Assembly (NCBI GenBank): GCA_023300545.1
Contig: JALZVT010000002.1
Coordinates: 124,001 to 188,000 of the forward strand
Reading direction: 5' to 3'
From: Pseudomonadales bacterium
GTDB lineage: Bacteria > Pseudomonadota > Gammaproteobacteria > Pseudomonadales > Azotimanducaceae
DNA: 64,000 bases
The translations under genes and the position numbers were made by a program. The notes beneath the pieces are model-generated. The model ran no database searches. It had not been told where the DNA came from and saw only the letters and a program-made list of their open reading frames with translations. Of the stretch, positions 24,843-35,670 are shown in pieces; position 1 is the first letter of the stretch; the number at the start of each line of letters is the position of its first letter.

Positions 24843-26173
24843 GTGACAATCCCCGCCTAGAAGCCGTCCGCGCGCTGGAAAAAGTCTATCGAAAAGGGCT
24901 CACACTGGATCAAGTGTTACCCACCAACACGCAGCCTTTAGTGCGCGAAATTGTCTCGGGTACGTTACGCCATCACTTCTCGTTGTCGGAACGCATCGAC
25001 GAGCTACTGACTCGAAAATTACGCAGCAAAGACACCGACGTGCGTTGTTTGCTGCTGATCGGTGCCTATCAGTTACTGCACACGCGTATTCCTGATCACG
25101 CCGCGGTCGCAGAAACTGTTGCCTGTGTTCGTGGCCTTAAAAAACCCTGGGCAAAAGCATTGGTAAACGCCGTGCTACGTAACCTGCCAGAACCCACTGA
25201 AGAATGGCCGCCAGCAGCCATTTACGACCACCCCCATTGGTTCATCAACAACTTACGCAACTCAATACCCGACCACTGGGAGAACGTATTGCTAGCCAAT
25301 AACTCCCGTGCGCCGATGACGCTAAGGGTCAACACTCAAAAAACCGATGTGGCTGGTTACAAACAAAAATTGGAAGGCGCTGGTATCGCATTTGAAACCG
25401 GCGCTCTGCCAGAAACGATTCAGCTCAATACCCCATCACCACAGGACAAGCTGCCTGGCTTTCAGAATGGTCTTGTTGCAGTACAGGACGCTGGCGCACA
25501 ACTAGCCGCGGCCATTGCCCAACCTGTTGCAGGTGCCAGGGTTCTTGATGCCTGTGCCGCACCAGGCGGCAAGGGTTTTCATCTGCTGGAACGCAACCCG
25601 AGCATCCGATTGCGCATGCAAGACAACGCCAAGCTCAGGGTAGCAACGCTTACCGAGCAAGCGGCCCGACTAGGTCACAGTGCGTCTCTGGAAATCCATC
25701 AATGCGACAGTACGTTGGCGCACAACCCAGCAGAGGGTGATGAGGTTTTCGACTTAATACTGCTCGATGCGCCCTGTTCTGGCAGCGGCACCGTTCGTCG
25801 CCACCCCGATATCAAAATACTGCGCGATCAGAAAGATCTGCGGGCACTCAACCAAACCCAAGCCGAACTGCTCGACGCACTTTGGACGCGGCTAGCACCC
25901 GACGGTCGTCTTGTTTACAGCACGTGCTCATTGTTTAAAGAAGAGAATGACGCGATCATTCGCGCATTCCTTGACCGGCACTCAGGCGACACACCTGAAG
26001 AGCTCTCGAATGACTCTGCAACCAAACGTCCAACCGTTAGTTCTCTCGCCCAGCGGATCCCTGCCCACATCAGCGTGCATGGAATCTCCACGGAATATGG
26101 CTGGCAGTCTCTGCCAACCGAGGGTGGCGGCGATGGCCTCTACTATTGTGAACTTGTTGCTTCTTCTAATTAG
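24839..26173 (+). CDS. rsmB: 16S rRNA m5C967 methyltransferase RsmB
   Basis: Methylates C967 of 16S rRNA. The 444-aa protein has an N-terminal NusB-like domain (about 1-135) and a Rossmann methyltransferase with VLDACAAPGGKG (SAM motif I, about 237-248), LLDAPCSGSGTVRRHPDI (motif IV, with the PCS cysteine) and YSTCSLFKEEND (motif VI, with the catalytic TCS cysteine). Start is GTG, overlapping the fmt stop. trkA follows after 24 bp, as in Pseudomonas and E. coli. Confidence 0.96.
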   Translation: MSDNPRLEAVRALEKVYRKGLTLDQVLPTNTQPLVREIVSGTLRHHFSLSERIDELLTRKLRSKDTDVRCLLLIGAYQLLHTRIPDHAAVAETVACVRGLKKPWAKALVNAVLRNLPEPTEEWPPAAIYDHPHWFINNLRNSIPDHWENVLLANNSRAPMTLRVNTQKTDVAGYKQKLEGAGIAFETGALPETIQLNTPSPQDKLPGFQNGLVAVQDAGAQLAAAIAQPVAGARVLDACAAPGGKGFHLLERNPSIRLRMQDNAKLRVATLTEQAARLGHSASLEIHQCDSTLAHNPAEGDEVFDLILLDAPCSGSGTVRRHPDIKILRDQKDLRALNQTQAELLDALWTRLAPDGRLVYSTCSLFKEENDAIIRAFLDRHSGDTPEELSNDSATKRPTVSSLAQRIPAHISVHGISTEYGWQSLPTEGGGDGLYYCELVASSN

Positions 26174-26197
26174 CAAACGTAACCAAGGAAGGCGCTC

Positions 26198-27562
26198 GTG
26201 AAGATATTGATTCTGGGTGCCGGGCAGGTTGGTTCCACGCTCGCCGAGAACCTGGCGCAGGAAGCGTTCGATATCACCATTGTCGACCAAAACCCGGCTC
26301 GGTTAGCCGAGTTGCGCGACCGTCTCGACATTCAAACCGTAGAAGGACAGGCGAGCCATCCGGATGTGCTGCGCCGGGCTGGGGCCGACGACACCGATAT
26401 GCTCATCGCCGTCACCAATAGCGATGAGGTCAACATGGTTGCGTGCCAGGTGTGTTACTCGCTCTACCGAACCCCCACCAAAATTGCGCGCATCCGCAAT
26501 GCGGCGTTTCATGGCCGCGATGGTTTCTTCAGCCAAGACCACATGCCGATAGACGTGTTGATCAATCCAGAAGAAGCCGTAACCACACGTATTAAGCAGT
26601 TACTCGAACACCCTGGCGCTTTGCAGGTTGTCGACTTTGCAGATGGCGCCGTTCAGCTGGTTGGTATGAAAGCATTTTACGGTGGCCCCCTAGTTGGCCA
26701 CGAACTGAGCTTTTTGCGGGAACATATGCCCCAGGCTGACACTCGTGTTGCCGCCATCTATCGTCGCGGCACGTCCATTGCGCCACGCGGCGATACCGTT
26801 GTTGAGCCCGACGACGAAGTGTTTTTTATCGCAGCAACAAAACACATCAATGCAGTGATGAGTGAGTTTCGCAAAGTTGAGCGACCCTACAAGCGTATTG
26901 TAATCGCAGGTGGCGGCAACATTGGTTTATCGCTAGCGCGCAGCATTGAAGATAAGTTTTCAGTGAAAGTTATCGAGTATTCACCTGAGCGCTGTCAGAA
27001 GATCGCTGAACGTCTTGATCACGCGGTTGTGTTGCACGGCGACGCAACCGACAAAGATTTAATGCTCGAAGAAAACATTGAGCATACCGATATGTTTTGC
27101 GCGCTCACCAATGACGACGAGGTGAACATCATGTCATCGCTGTTGGCCAAACAACTTGGCGCGCGACAGGTAATGACACTCATCGGCAAACCCGCTTATG
27201 TTGATCTGGTTCAGGGTGGCGAGATCGATATCGCTATCTCACCACAACAGGCCACAACCAGTAGCTTGCTGTCACACGTTAGGCGAGGTGACGTGGCAAG
27301 AGCGCATACGTTGCGGCGTGGCGCTGCCGAGGCCATGGAAGTTATCGCCCACGGCGACGCCAGAGTTGTTGGCAAAGCGATTGGCGATATCGACTTGCCT
27401 AACGGTGTGACCATCGGCGCGATTGTTCGCGGCAAAGAAGTGCTTATCGCCCACGACAACGTAGTAGTAGAACCAGAAGATCACGTCATTTTATTTATGG
27501 TCGACAAAACTCGCGTGCGGGCAGTAGAAAAACTGTTCCAGGTTGGCTTCGGCTTCTTTTAG
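26198..27562 (+). CDS. trkA: Trk potassium uptake regulatory subunit TrkA
   Basis: Peripheral NAD-binding protein that gates the TrkH potassium channel. The 454-aa protein is an internal duplication. Rossmann (RCK_N) domain 1 starts MKILILGAGQVGSTLAENLA and is followed by a TrkA_C domain to about 220. Rossmann domain 2 starts RIVIAGGGNIGLSLARSIE (about 230) with a second TrkA_C to the end. Length is typical. GTG start, after AAGGAAGG. trkH follows after 15 bp, so channel and regulator are co-expressed here. Confidence 0.97.
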   Translation: MKILILGAGQVGSTLAENLAQEAFDITIVDQNPARLAELRDRLDIQTVEGQASHPDVLRRAGADDTDMLIAVTNSDEVNMVACQVCYSLYRTPTKIARIRNAAFHGRDGFFSQDHMPIDVLINPEEAVTTRIKQLLEHPGALQVVDFADGAVQLVGMKAFYGGPLVGHELSFLREHMPQADTRVAAIYRRGTSIAPRGDTVVEPDDEVFFIAATKHINAVMSEFRKVERPYKRIVIAGGGNIGLSLARSIEDKFSVKVIEYSPERCQKIAERLDHAVVLHGDATDKDLMLEENIEHTDMFCALTNDDEVNIMSSLLAKQLGARQVMTLIGKPAYVDLVQGGEIDIAISPQQATTSSLLSHVRRGDVARAHTLRRGAAEAMEVIAHGDARVVGKAIGDIDLPNGVTIGAIVRGKEVLIAHDNVVVEPEDHVILFMVDKTRVRAVEKLFQVGFGFF

Positions 27563-27577
27563 GCCCATGTAACGCTC

Positions 27578-29023
27578 ATGCACTTTTCTGTCATTCTGCG
27601 TGTCACCGGAATTTTACTGTCGCTGTTCAGCCTGACGATGCTGCTGCCTATGGCTGTTGCCTGGTTGTACAACGAAACGACCATCAGCGCTTTTGCCGTT
27701 GCCTTTGGAATTACCGCAGGCGTAGGCCTACTGCTATCGACGCTGGTTCGCAGCGGTGCCGATTTACGCAGCCGTGATGGTTTTCTAATCACCGTATTGT
27801 TTTACGTTGGCCTAGGTACCTTTGGGGCTTTGCCGTTATGGCTAATCGACGGCGCCGCATTGTCGATAACCGATGCCATCTTCGAGTCACTTTCCGGACT
27901 CACAACCACCGGCGCCACGGTAATGACCGGACTAGACGATCTACCCCGCTCCATTTTGTTTTATCGCCAGTTTCTACAATGGCTTGGCGGAATGGGCATC
28001 ATCGTGCTCGCCGTTGCCATTCTGCCAATGCTCGGCATCGGCGGCATGCAGCTTTATCGCGCCGAATCTCCCGGCCCCGTAAAAGACACCAAGCTAACAC
28101 CGCGGATCACCGAGACCGCCAAGGCGCTGTGGTACATCTATTTGGGCATGACCGTGCTATGCGCAATTTGTTACAGCGCGGCAGGTATGGATGCGTTCGA
28201 TGCCATCTGCCACAGCTTTTCTACCGTGGCGATTGGCGGCTTTTCAACTCACGACGCGAGCCTGGGTTACTTCGACAGCACAGGCGTTGAGTTTGTCGCC
28301 ATGTTTTTCATGATCTTTGCGGCGATCAACTTTGGCCTGCACTTTGCTGCCATCAGCCGTCGGCGACCTAACTATTACACCCGCGATTGGGAAGTGCGGG
28401 CCATGCTCGGCACACTGACTCTAGTGTCGTCTTTGGTCTGTCTGATTCTCTATCGCAACCCGGAAATTACCGACCACCCCTTTCGGGACGGGATTTTTCA
28501 GGCGGTATCGATCGCCACTACAACCGGCTTTACCACCGCAAACTTCAGTCTCTGGCCATCCGTCGCGCCAGTGCTATTGCTGCTCGCCGCATTTGCCGGG
28601 GGTTGCGCAGGGTCAACCGCTGGTGGCCTAAAAATGGTGCGAGTGCTGCTTATTTACTTGCAGGGTTTACGGGAAGTTCGCCGGCTCATTCACCCCTCTG
28701 GCGTCTTCCCGGTGAAGCTCGGCAATGCCACTGTCTCTGACCGGGTCATGGGTGCAGTGTGGGGCTTCTTTGCAGCCTATGTACTGATTTTCCTGATCAT
28801 GCTTTGCGCAATCATGCTGTTCTCTGACGTCGACTTTATTACCGCATTTTCTGCGGTTGGAGCCTGCCTGAACAATCTAGGGCCCGGACTCGGCGACGTT
28901 GCGTTGAACTACGCCGGCCAGACCACCACCACCAAGTGGATACTGATTCTCGCGATGCTGCTCGGTCGGCTTGAGATATTCACGTTGCTAGTGCTACTAA
29001 CCCCAGCGTTCTGGCGTCGGTAG
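27578..29023 (+). CDS. trkH: Trk potassium transporter TrkH
   Basis: Integral membrane potassium channel/transporter of 481 aa with the four-fold repeat of helix-pore-helix units. The pore loops are visible as SGLTTTGATVMTG, CHSFSTVAIGGFSTHDAS, SIATTTGFTTANFS and AVGACLNNLGPGLG. The GGCAGSTAGGLKMVR segment between the third and fourth units is the intramembrane gate loop typical of the family. It pairs with TrkA just upstream. Transcription converges with the lipid A acyltransferase gene, 27 bp away. Confidence 0.96.
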   Translation: MHFSVILRVTGILLSLFSLTMLLPMAVAWLYNETTISAFAVAFGITAGVGLLLSTLVRSGADLRSRDGFLITVLFYVGLGTFGALPLWLIDGAALSITDAIFESLSGLTTTGATVMTGLDDLPRSILFYRQFLQWLGGMGIIVLAVAILPMLGIGGMQLYRAESPGPVKDTKLTPRITETAKALWYIYLGMTVLCAICYSAAGMDAFDAICHSFSTVAIGGFSTHDASLGYFDSTGVEFVAMFFMIFAAINFGLHFAAISRRRPNYYTRDWEVRAMLGTLTLVSSLVCLILYRNPEITDHPFRDGIFQAVSIATTTGFTTANFSLWPSVAPVLLLLAAFAGGCAGSTAGGLKMVRVLLIYLQGLREVRRLIHPSGVFPVKLGNATVSDRVMGAVWGFFAAYVLIFLIMLCAIMLFSDVDFITAFSAVGACLNNLGPGLGDVALNYAGQTTTTKWILILAMLLGRLEIFTLLVLLTPAFWRR

Positions 29024-29050
29024 TCAGGCCGCCAACAGTAAACTACTCCA

Positions 29051-29995
29051 TTACCTATAGATATTCGCGCCACCGCCTTCGGGCCGCTTAAACCGTTTAT
29101 AGGTCCACTGATATTGCTCGGGCGCCAACAGAATCTGCGCCTCAATGGCTGTATTAAGCGCCTTCGCCGCGGCGGTTTCAGATTGACCGACTATTTCTTG
29201 CGTCAGCTCATCAAAGCGAATATCAAACAGACCCGCGCTATTCCTGATGGCAGATATGAGGTACACCCGCGGTGTGTGCTTATTGGCAAGACGGTGCACT
29301 AGATTGATAGTGAGTGCTTGCTTACCGAAGAACTCAGCGTAGGTACCACCGCTGACCGCTGGCACTTGGTCCGGTAACAGCCCAACCACCCCTCCGTCAC
29401 GCAACTGTTGCAGCATTCCGCGTAAACCCGTGGGTCCAATGGGTAATAGAGTGCTCGAAGTACGCTGGCGAGCAGCGCGAATCACAGGCTCGAGTGCCGC
29501 TATTTTGGGAGGGTCATAGAGAACCGTAAGACCAAATTCAGCCCCCATGTACATGTTGAGTACTTCCCAGTTGCCCAAGTGGGGCGCAAGAAAAAGTGCT
29601 CCCGTCTTCTTGGCTCCATCAACCGGGTTGGTGGTTGTAGTCTGCGTCGAGCGCAGATGAGAGAGGGCATCTGCACCCACGACGCTTGCGATCAGTTGCC
29701 GCCACGCCTCGGGAGGGCCGCGCCAACAAAGGGCCGTCTCTGCCAACAGATAACCACTGGCCCGCATGGTTCGATGCGCAAATTGTTCAGCGTCGCCAAG
29801 GTCAACACCCTGCGCAAGCACGCCCTCGCGCACGTGTTCCACATTAGCAATCACCACTTTGCGACTGTCTGTTGCCAGTTGGGCATAGAGCCAACCGACC
29901 ACTCCAGCAACGGCACGTCGCAATGGTGCGGGCAGGCGTGCAAGCAAAAACAGCGTTGCACCAATAAAAGAGCTGGTAAAAGAGCTAGGATTCAT
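29051..29995 (-). CDS. lipid A biosynthesis lauroyl/myristoyl acyltransferase family (LpxL/HtrB-like)
   Basis: Inner-membrane acyltransferase expected to add a secondary fatty acid to the lipid A precursor. The 314-aa protein shows the HX4D/E catalytic motif as HLGNWEVLN (about residues 139-147), the GVVGLLPDQVP segment and the ending QYQWTYKRFKRPEG, all typical of this family. A hydrophobic N-terminal segment (about 10-38) would anchor it. It lies five bases after tag on the same strand. Which acyl chain or position it serves cannot be told. Confidence 0.92.
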   Translation of the reverse strand: MNPSSFTSSFIGATLFLLARLPAPLRRAVAGVVGWLYAQLATDSRKVVIANVEHVREGVLAQGVDLGDAEQFAHRTMRASGYLLAETALCWRGPPEAWRQLIASVVGADALSHLRSTQTTTTNPVDGAKKTGALFLAPHLGNWEVLNMYMGAEFGLTVLYDPPKIAALEPVIRAARQRTSSTLLPIGPTGLRGMLQQLRDGGVVGLLPDQVPAVSGGTYAEFFGKQALTINLVHRLANKHTPRVYLISAIRNSAGLFDIRFDELTQEIVGQSETAAAKALNTAIEAQILLAPEQYQWTYKRFKRPEGGGANIYR

Positions 29996-30000
29996 TCGAA

Positions 30001-30666
30001 TCAGCTTTTAGCCGCCACTTTATTGGCCAGTGGCGCTTTAACTCCGCTCTTGGCTAGATCTCGGCACTGGGAGCGCCGGAAGCAACCATGAATATGATCA
30101 TTGACCATTCCGGCACTCTGCATAAAGGCATAACAGATTGTGGGACCAACAAACCGAAACCCCAGAGCCTTGAGCGATTTTGACATGGCTTTGCTGGCCT
30201 GGGTTTCGGCGGGAACGTTGAGTAATGTTTTAAAGCTGTTTTGCTGGGGCTGATGGTTCACGTGTGACCACAGCAGTTCTGCAAAAGCGCCCCGCCCTTC
30301 TTTCTTTTCATAACCGATAAACGCCTCAGCATTGGAAATCATCGATTTGAGTTTCGCCTGGTTTCGAATCACGCCGGCATCTTCCATCCAAACGGACAGC
30401 AGCTCCGGGCCTTTTTTCGCTAGGGCCGTTGGCGAAAATTTCAGGAACACTTTGGTCATATGGGCCCGCTTACGCAATATCGTGAGCCAGCTTAACCCTG
30501 CCTGCATGCCCTCGAGCTGCAACAATGCAAACAGCGCACGGCTATCGCGCATTGGCACGCCCCACTCCTCGTCGTGATAAGCCATATACAGTTCATCATT
30601 TTCACACCAGCCACAACGCTTTCTGGTCCGGGGCGCAACAACATTAGTTTTATCTTTTGACCGCAC
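30001..30666 (-). CDS. tag: DNA-3-methyladenine glycosylase I
   Basis: Base-excision repair enzyme for 3-methyladenine. The 221-aa protein shows the N-terminal block RCGWCENDELYMAYHDEEWG, with the zinc cysteine and conserved YHD.EWG, the catalytic-region MQAGLSWLTILRKR and the C-terminal FRFVGPTICYAFMQSAGMVNDH with the remaining zinc ligands. The following CFRR also fits. The start is three bases from the GTG that could begin gmhB on the other strand. glyQS, which separate tag and gmhB in Pseudomonas, are absent here. Confidence 0.96.
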   Translation of the reverse strand: MRSKDKTNVVAPRTRKRCGWCENDELYMAYHDEEWGVPMRDSRALFALLQLEGMQAGLSWLTILRKRAHMTKVFLKFSPTALAKKGPELLSVWMEDAGVIRNQAKLKSMISNAEAFIGYEKKEGRGAFAELLWSHVNHQPQQNSFKTLLNVPAETQASKAMSKSLKALGFRFVGPTICYAFMQSAGMVNDHIHGCFRRSQCRDLAKSGVKAPLANKVAAKS

Positions 30667-30693
30667 AGGGTGTTTCCTCTAGCCTGCCGCGCA

Positions 30694-31302
30694 ATGACTG
30701 ATGACTGTACCCGAAAGCCAACACGGTTGGTGTTATTGGATCGAGACGGCGTGGTGAATTCTGATTCATCCGACTACATCAAGTCGCCCGAAGAATGGCA
30801 TCCCATTGCTGGCTCTCTTGCTGCGATTGCCGCACTGAACGCTGCCGGGATTTATACTGCCCTGTGCAGCAACCAGGCTGGAATAGGCAGAGGCCTGCTG
30901 AGCGCGCGAGACCTTGCCGCCATTCATGTGCGATTTCGGCGCGAACTTGCTGATGTTAACGGCCGAATTGATCTGTGGCGGTACTGTCCGCACACTCCTG
31001 ATTCAGCCTGCACCTGCCGCAAACCCGACACCGCGATGCTCAAAGACTGCATGCAAGAGTTCCAGATTTCACCCAACGCCACCGCCTTTGTCGGTGATTC
31101 GGTCAAAGATATGCAGGCGGCCATCGCAGCCGGTTGCCTTGGTATTCTTGTGCGCACTGGCAAGAGTGACCAGCACACCGCTATCAGCGAAAACGAGTCT
31201 CGGGAGTTAGGCATAACATGGGTTGCCGATGATCTTGCACAGGCCGTTGAGCTCATTTCCCGGTTAAACTTACAGTCTGATTCCTCCGGCACGCCGCCTT
31301 GA
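30694..31302 (+). CDS. gmhB: D-glycero-beta-D-manno-heptose 1,7-bisphosphate 7-phosphatase
   Basis: HAD-family phosphatase in ADP-heptose synthesis for the lipopolysaccharide core. Motif I LLDRDGVVN with its two Asp, a Thr/Ser motif II region (CSNQAGIGRGLL), the zinc loop YCPHTPDSACTCRKPD (Cys/His ligands) and motif IV FVGDSVKDMQAA are all present in about 200 aa. The start is unsure: ATG 30694 is given; an in-frame GTG at 30670 adds eight residues but sits three bases from tag. The stop overlaps the plsC TTG start. Confidence 0.93.
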   Translation: MTDDCTRKPTRLVLLDRDGVVNSDSSDYIKSPEEWHPIAGSLAAIAALNAAGIYTALCSNQAGIGRGLLSARDLAAIHVRFRRELADVNGRIDLWRYCPHTPDSACTCRKPDTAMLKDCMQEFQISPNATAFVGDSVKDMQAAIAAGCLGILVRTGKSDQHTAISENESRELGITWVADDLAQAVELISRLNLQSDSSGTPP

Positions 31303-32054
31303 TATTGTTTCGCTCCGCTCTCTTTTATACCGGTTATGTCGTGTTCACCATTATTTGGGGAACACTGAGCCTGTTAGCCGCCGGCTTCATGAGCTACCGA
31401 ACCCGCTTCGATTTTATAGTTCGACGTTGGACAGGTGGAGTGCTGTGGTGGCTAAAAGTGACCTGCGGAATTAATACCCGAATTGAAGGTGAGATGCCCG
31501 ACCAACCCTGTGTTGTTTTCGTAAAGCACTCGAGCACCTGGGAGACGCTGTTTGTGCAGCAACTCTTTAAGCCCCAGGCAACATTGATCAAGCGAGAGTT
31601 ACTCAATATTCCGTTCTTCGGGTGGGCTTTTCGTACCCTGCGACCCATTGCGATCGATCGTGGCGATCCGCGACAGAGTCTGCGCGAACTTATAAAACAA
31701 GGTAGCAATCGTTTAGCAAACGACATTTGGGTGGTGCTGTTTCCGGAAGGTACCCGCGCGCCGCTCGGTGAAGAACGCAGCTTTCAACCCGGTGGAGCCG
31801 CTTTGGCGCGCTCCGCAAAAAGCCCAGTATTGGTTGTTGCACATAACGCGGCGCTGTTTTGGCCAGCGCATGAATTCGGTAAGAACAGCGGCACCATTAC
31901 CTTAAGATTGAGCCCGTTGATTACCACCGAAGGCAAAAGCTCTCGCGCGATAACTGCAGAAGCCGAGGAATGGCTTGCAAACAACATGCGTGAACTCGAA
32001 ACGCTGAACCGAGAAGAACAGCAAATTTCCAACGTGGACGCGATCGCGCCCTAA
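31299..32054 (+). CDS. plsC: 1-acyl-sn-glycerol-3-phosphate acyltransferase
   Basis: Makes phosphatidic acid, the phospholipid precursor, at the inner membrane. The 251-aa protein has an N-terminal helix (about 8-28), motif I KHSSTWETL (His-X4-Glu in place of the more common Asp), the PIAIDRGD block, motif III FPEGTRAPLGE and a late PVLVVAHN segment. The TTG start overlaps the gmhB stop, so the two are coupled. The same gmhB-plsC-gyrB order, with plsC as lptA, is known near the Pseudomonas origin. Transcription converges with gyrB. Confidence 0.93.
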   Translation: MILFRSALFYTGYVVFTIIWGTLSLLAAGFMSYRTRFDFIVRRWTGGVLWWLKVTCGINTRIEGEMPDQPCVVFVKHSSTWETLFVQQLFKPQATLIKRELLNIPFFGWAFRTLRPIAIDRGDPRQSLRELIKQGSNRLANDIWVVLFPEGTRAPLGEERSFQPGGAALARSAKSPVLVVAHNAALFWPAHEFGKNSGTITLRLSPLITTEGKSSRAITAEAEEWLANNMRELETLNREEQQISNVDAIAP

Positions 32055-32069
32055 GGTTTTAGCGTAGAG

Positions 32070-34523
<2,454 letters not shown>

Positions 34524-34579
34524 TTACTTCGTAACACCCGAGATGGGCATCGAAGATTTGCTAAGTAGGCGAACAAGGA

Positions 34580-35650
34580 TCACTGAGTGTTCACAGTACC
34601 TTGTTCCACGTGGAACAACTGCCAGCTGGACGCCCAGGGAAGCTGCTCTAATGCGGTTGTTGCGAGCACTTGGCTGCGTAACAATCGTAAAAATTCCAAG
34701 AGCCGATGGTTATGCTCTTTATCAAGTTCTGCGCCCACATCATCGACCAGAAAGATCGGCGCCACCCCGGTGCGGGTAAGTAGATCCTGAGCTTGGGCTA
34801 GACGCAGCGCGAATGCTCCTATTTTACCCTGTCCACGCGACAATACCGAGCCTGCAGAGCGATCTAGCGCCCTAATTCTTAAGTCAGCTCGATGTGGACC
34901 AAATCGTGTAGAGCCCAGCTTAATCTCTCTCAGCGTGTCTTCCTGAAGTAGTCGATGCAACTCACCAGGCTCAAACCCCGGCTGATAGTCGATACTGAGA
35001 ACCAGTGCAGGGCTGAGGTTTAGCATGGTTTCAGCAAACGTGGGAATCAAACGTTCTACATAGGCAGCACGCAGAGTGGATAAGGCTTCGCCAAGGCTTG
35101 CTACCTTCTCGGTCCAAGGTGCGAGTTCTCGGTCTGGTCGGGTACCGCTGAGTTGAGATTTTCGGAGCAGCGCATTTCGTTGTTTCAAGGATTGGGCATA
35201 ATCACGGGACAGTTCGCGAAAGCTGTGTTCCACGTGGAACAAACCCCAGTCCAGAGCGCTTCTGCGCTCCGAAGGCGCGCCAAAAATCAGCTCCGCGGCA
35301 TCTGGTAGCAAGAGTTGAACGGGAATTTCCTTGGCCAAATCAGACATTCGATGTACTGGGTCCGTACCCCGGCGCGCTCGAAAGCCGCCCTGAGTAGAAC
35401 GTTCCAACGCCAACCACATACCTGAGTCCAGCTGAACCCGTATCCGCAGTGTCGAATCGCCGTGTCGTATCAATCCCCGCGGTCCACCGGGCCTGAACGA
35501 TCGTCCGGTTGCCAATAAATGCACCGCTTCTAGAAGCGCGGTCTTTCCGGCGCCATTAGCACCCTGAAATAGATTGGTTGCGGGGTCGAGTTCACAGCGA
35601 ACCTCCGCAAGAATGCGCAGGCTATCAATCTCCAGCGCCTGAATATGCAC
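34580..35650 (-). CDS. recF: DNA replication/repair protein RecF
   Basis: SMC-like ATPase that loads RecA at single-strand gaps. The 356-aa protein has Walker A GANGAGKTALLEAVH (about residues 30-44), an ABC-signature-like LSRGQGKIGAFAL (about 280-292; the usual family form is GQQK) and Walker B PIFLVDDVGAELD. Two perfect parS sites lie inside the gene and both encode LFHVE: one at the C-terminus (LFHVEQG) and one near residue 137 (LFHVEHS). dnaN ends 20 bp upstream. Confidence 0.96.
   Translation of the reverse strand: MHIQALEIDSLRILAEVRCELDPATNLFQGANGAGKTALLEAVHLLATGRSFRPGGPRGLIRHGDSTLRIRVQLDSGMWLALERSTQGGFRARRGTDPVHRMSDLAKEIPVQLLLPDAAELIFGAPSERRSALDWGLFHVEHSFRELSRDYAQSLKQRNALLRKSQLSGTRPDRELAPWTEKVASLGEALSTLRAAYVERLIPTFAETMLNLSPALVLSIDYQPGFEPGELHRLLQEDTLREIKLGSTRFGPHRADLRIRALDRSAGSVLSRGQGKIGAFALRLAQAQDLLTRTGVAPIFLVDDVGAELDKEHNHRLLEFLRLLRSQVLATTALEQLPWASSWQLFHVEQGTVNTQ
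34602..34617. promoter_or_regulatory. parS centromere site (in recF 3' end)
   Basis: Perfect 16-bp palindrome TGTTCCACGTGGAACA, identical to the parS sequence known for Pseudomonas ParB. It lies about 4.3 kb from the DnaA-box cluster. ParB from 46963-47910 should bind here, spread, and be moved by ParA to segregate the origin. Confidence 0.93.
35226..35241. promoter_or_regulatory. parS centromere site (inside recF)
   Basis: Second perfect TGTTCCACGTGGAACA, 624 bp from the first and inside the recF coding region, where it reads LFHVE in the protein. Two sites this close to oriC fit a chromosomal ParABS system. Confidence 0.93.
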
Positions 35651-35670
35651 TGGCAGTCGCCGCCGTCTAG

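Noticed and set aside
30249-30272. GGTTCACGTGTGACCA in tag, a palindrome-like match to a parS core
   Set aside because: It shares only the central CACGTG and lacks the outer bases of parS.
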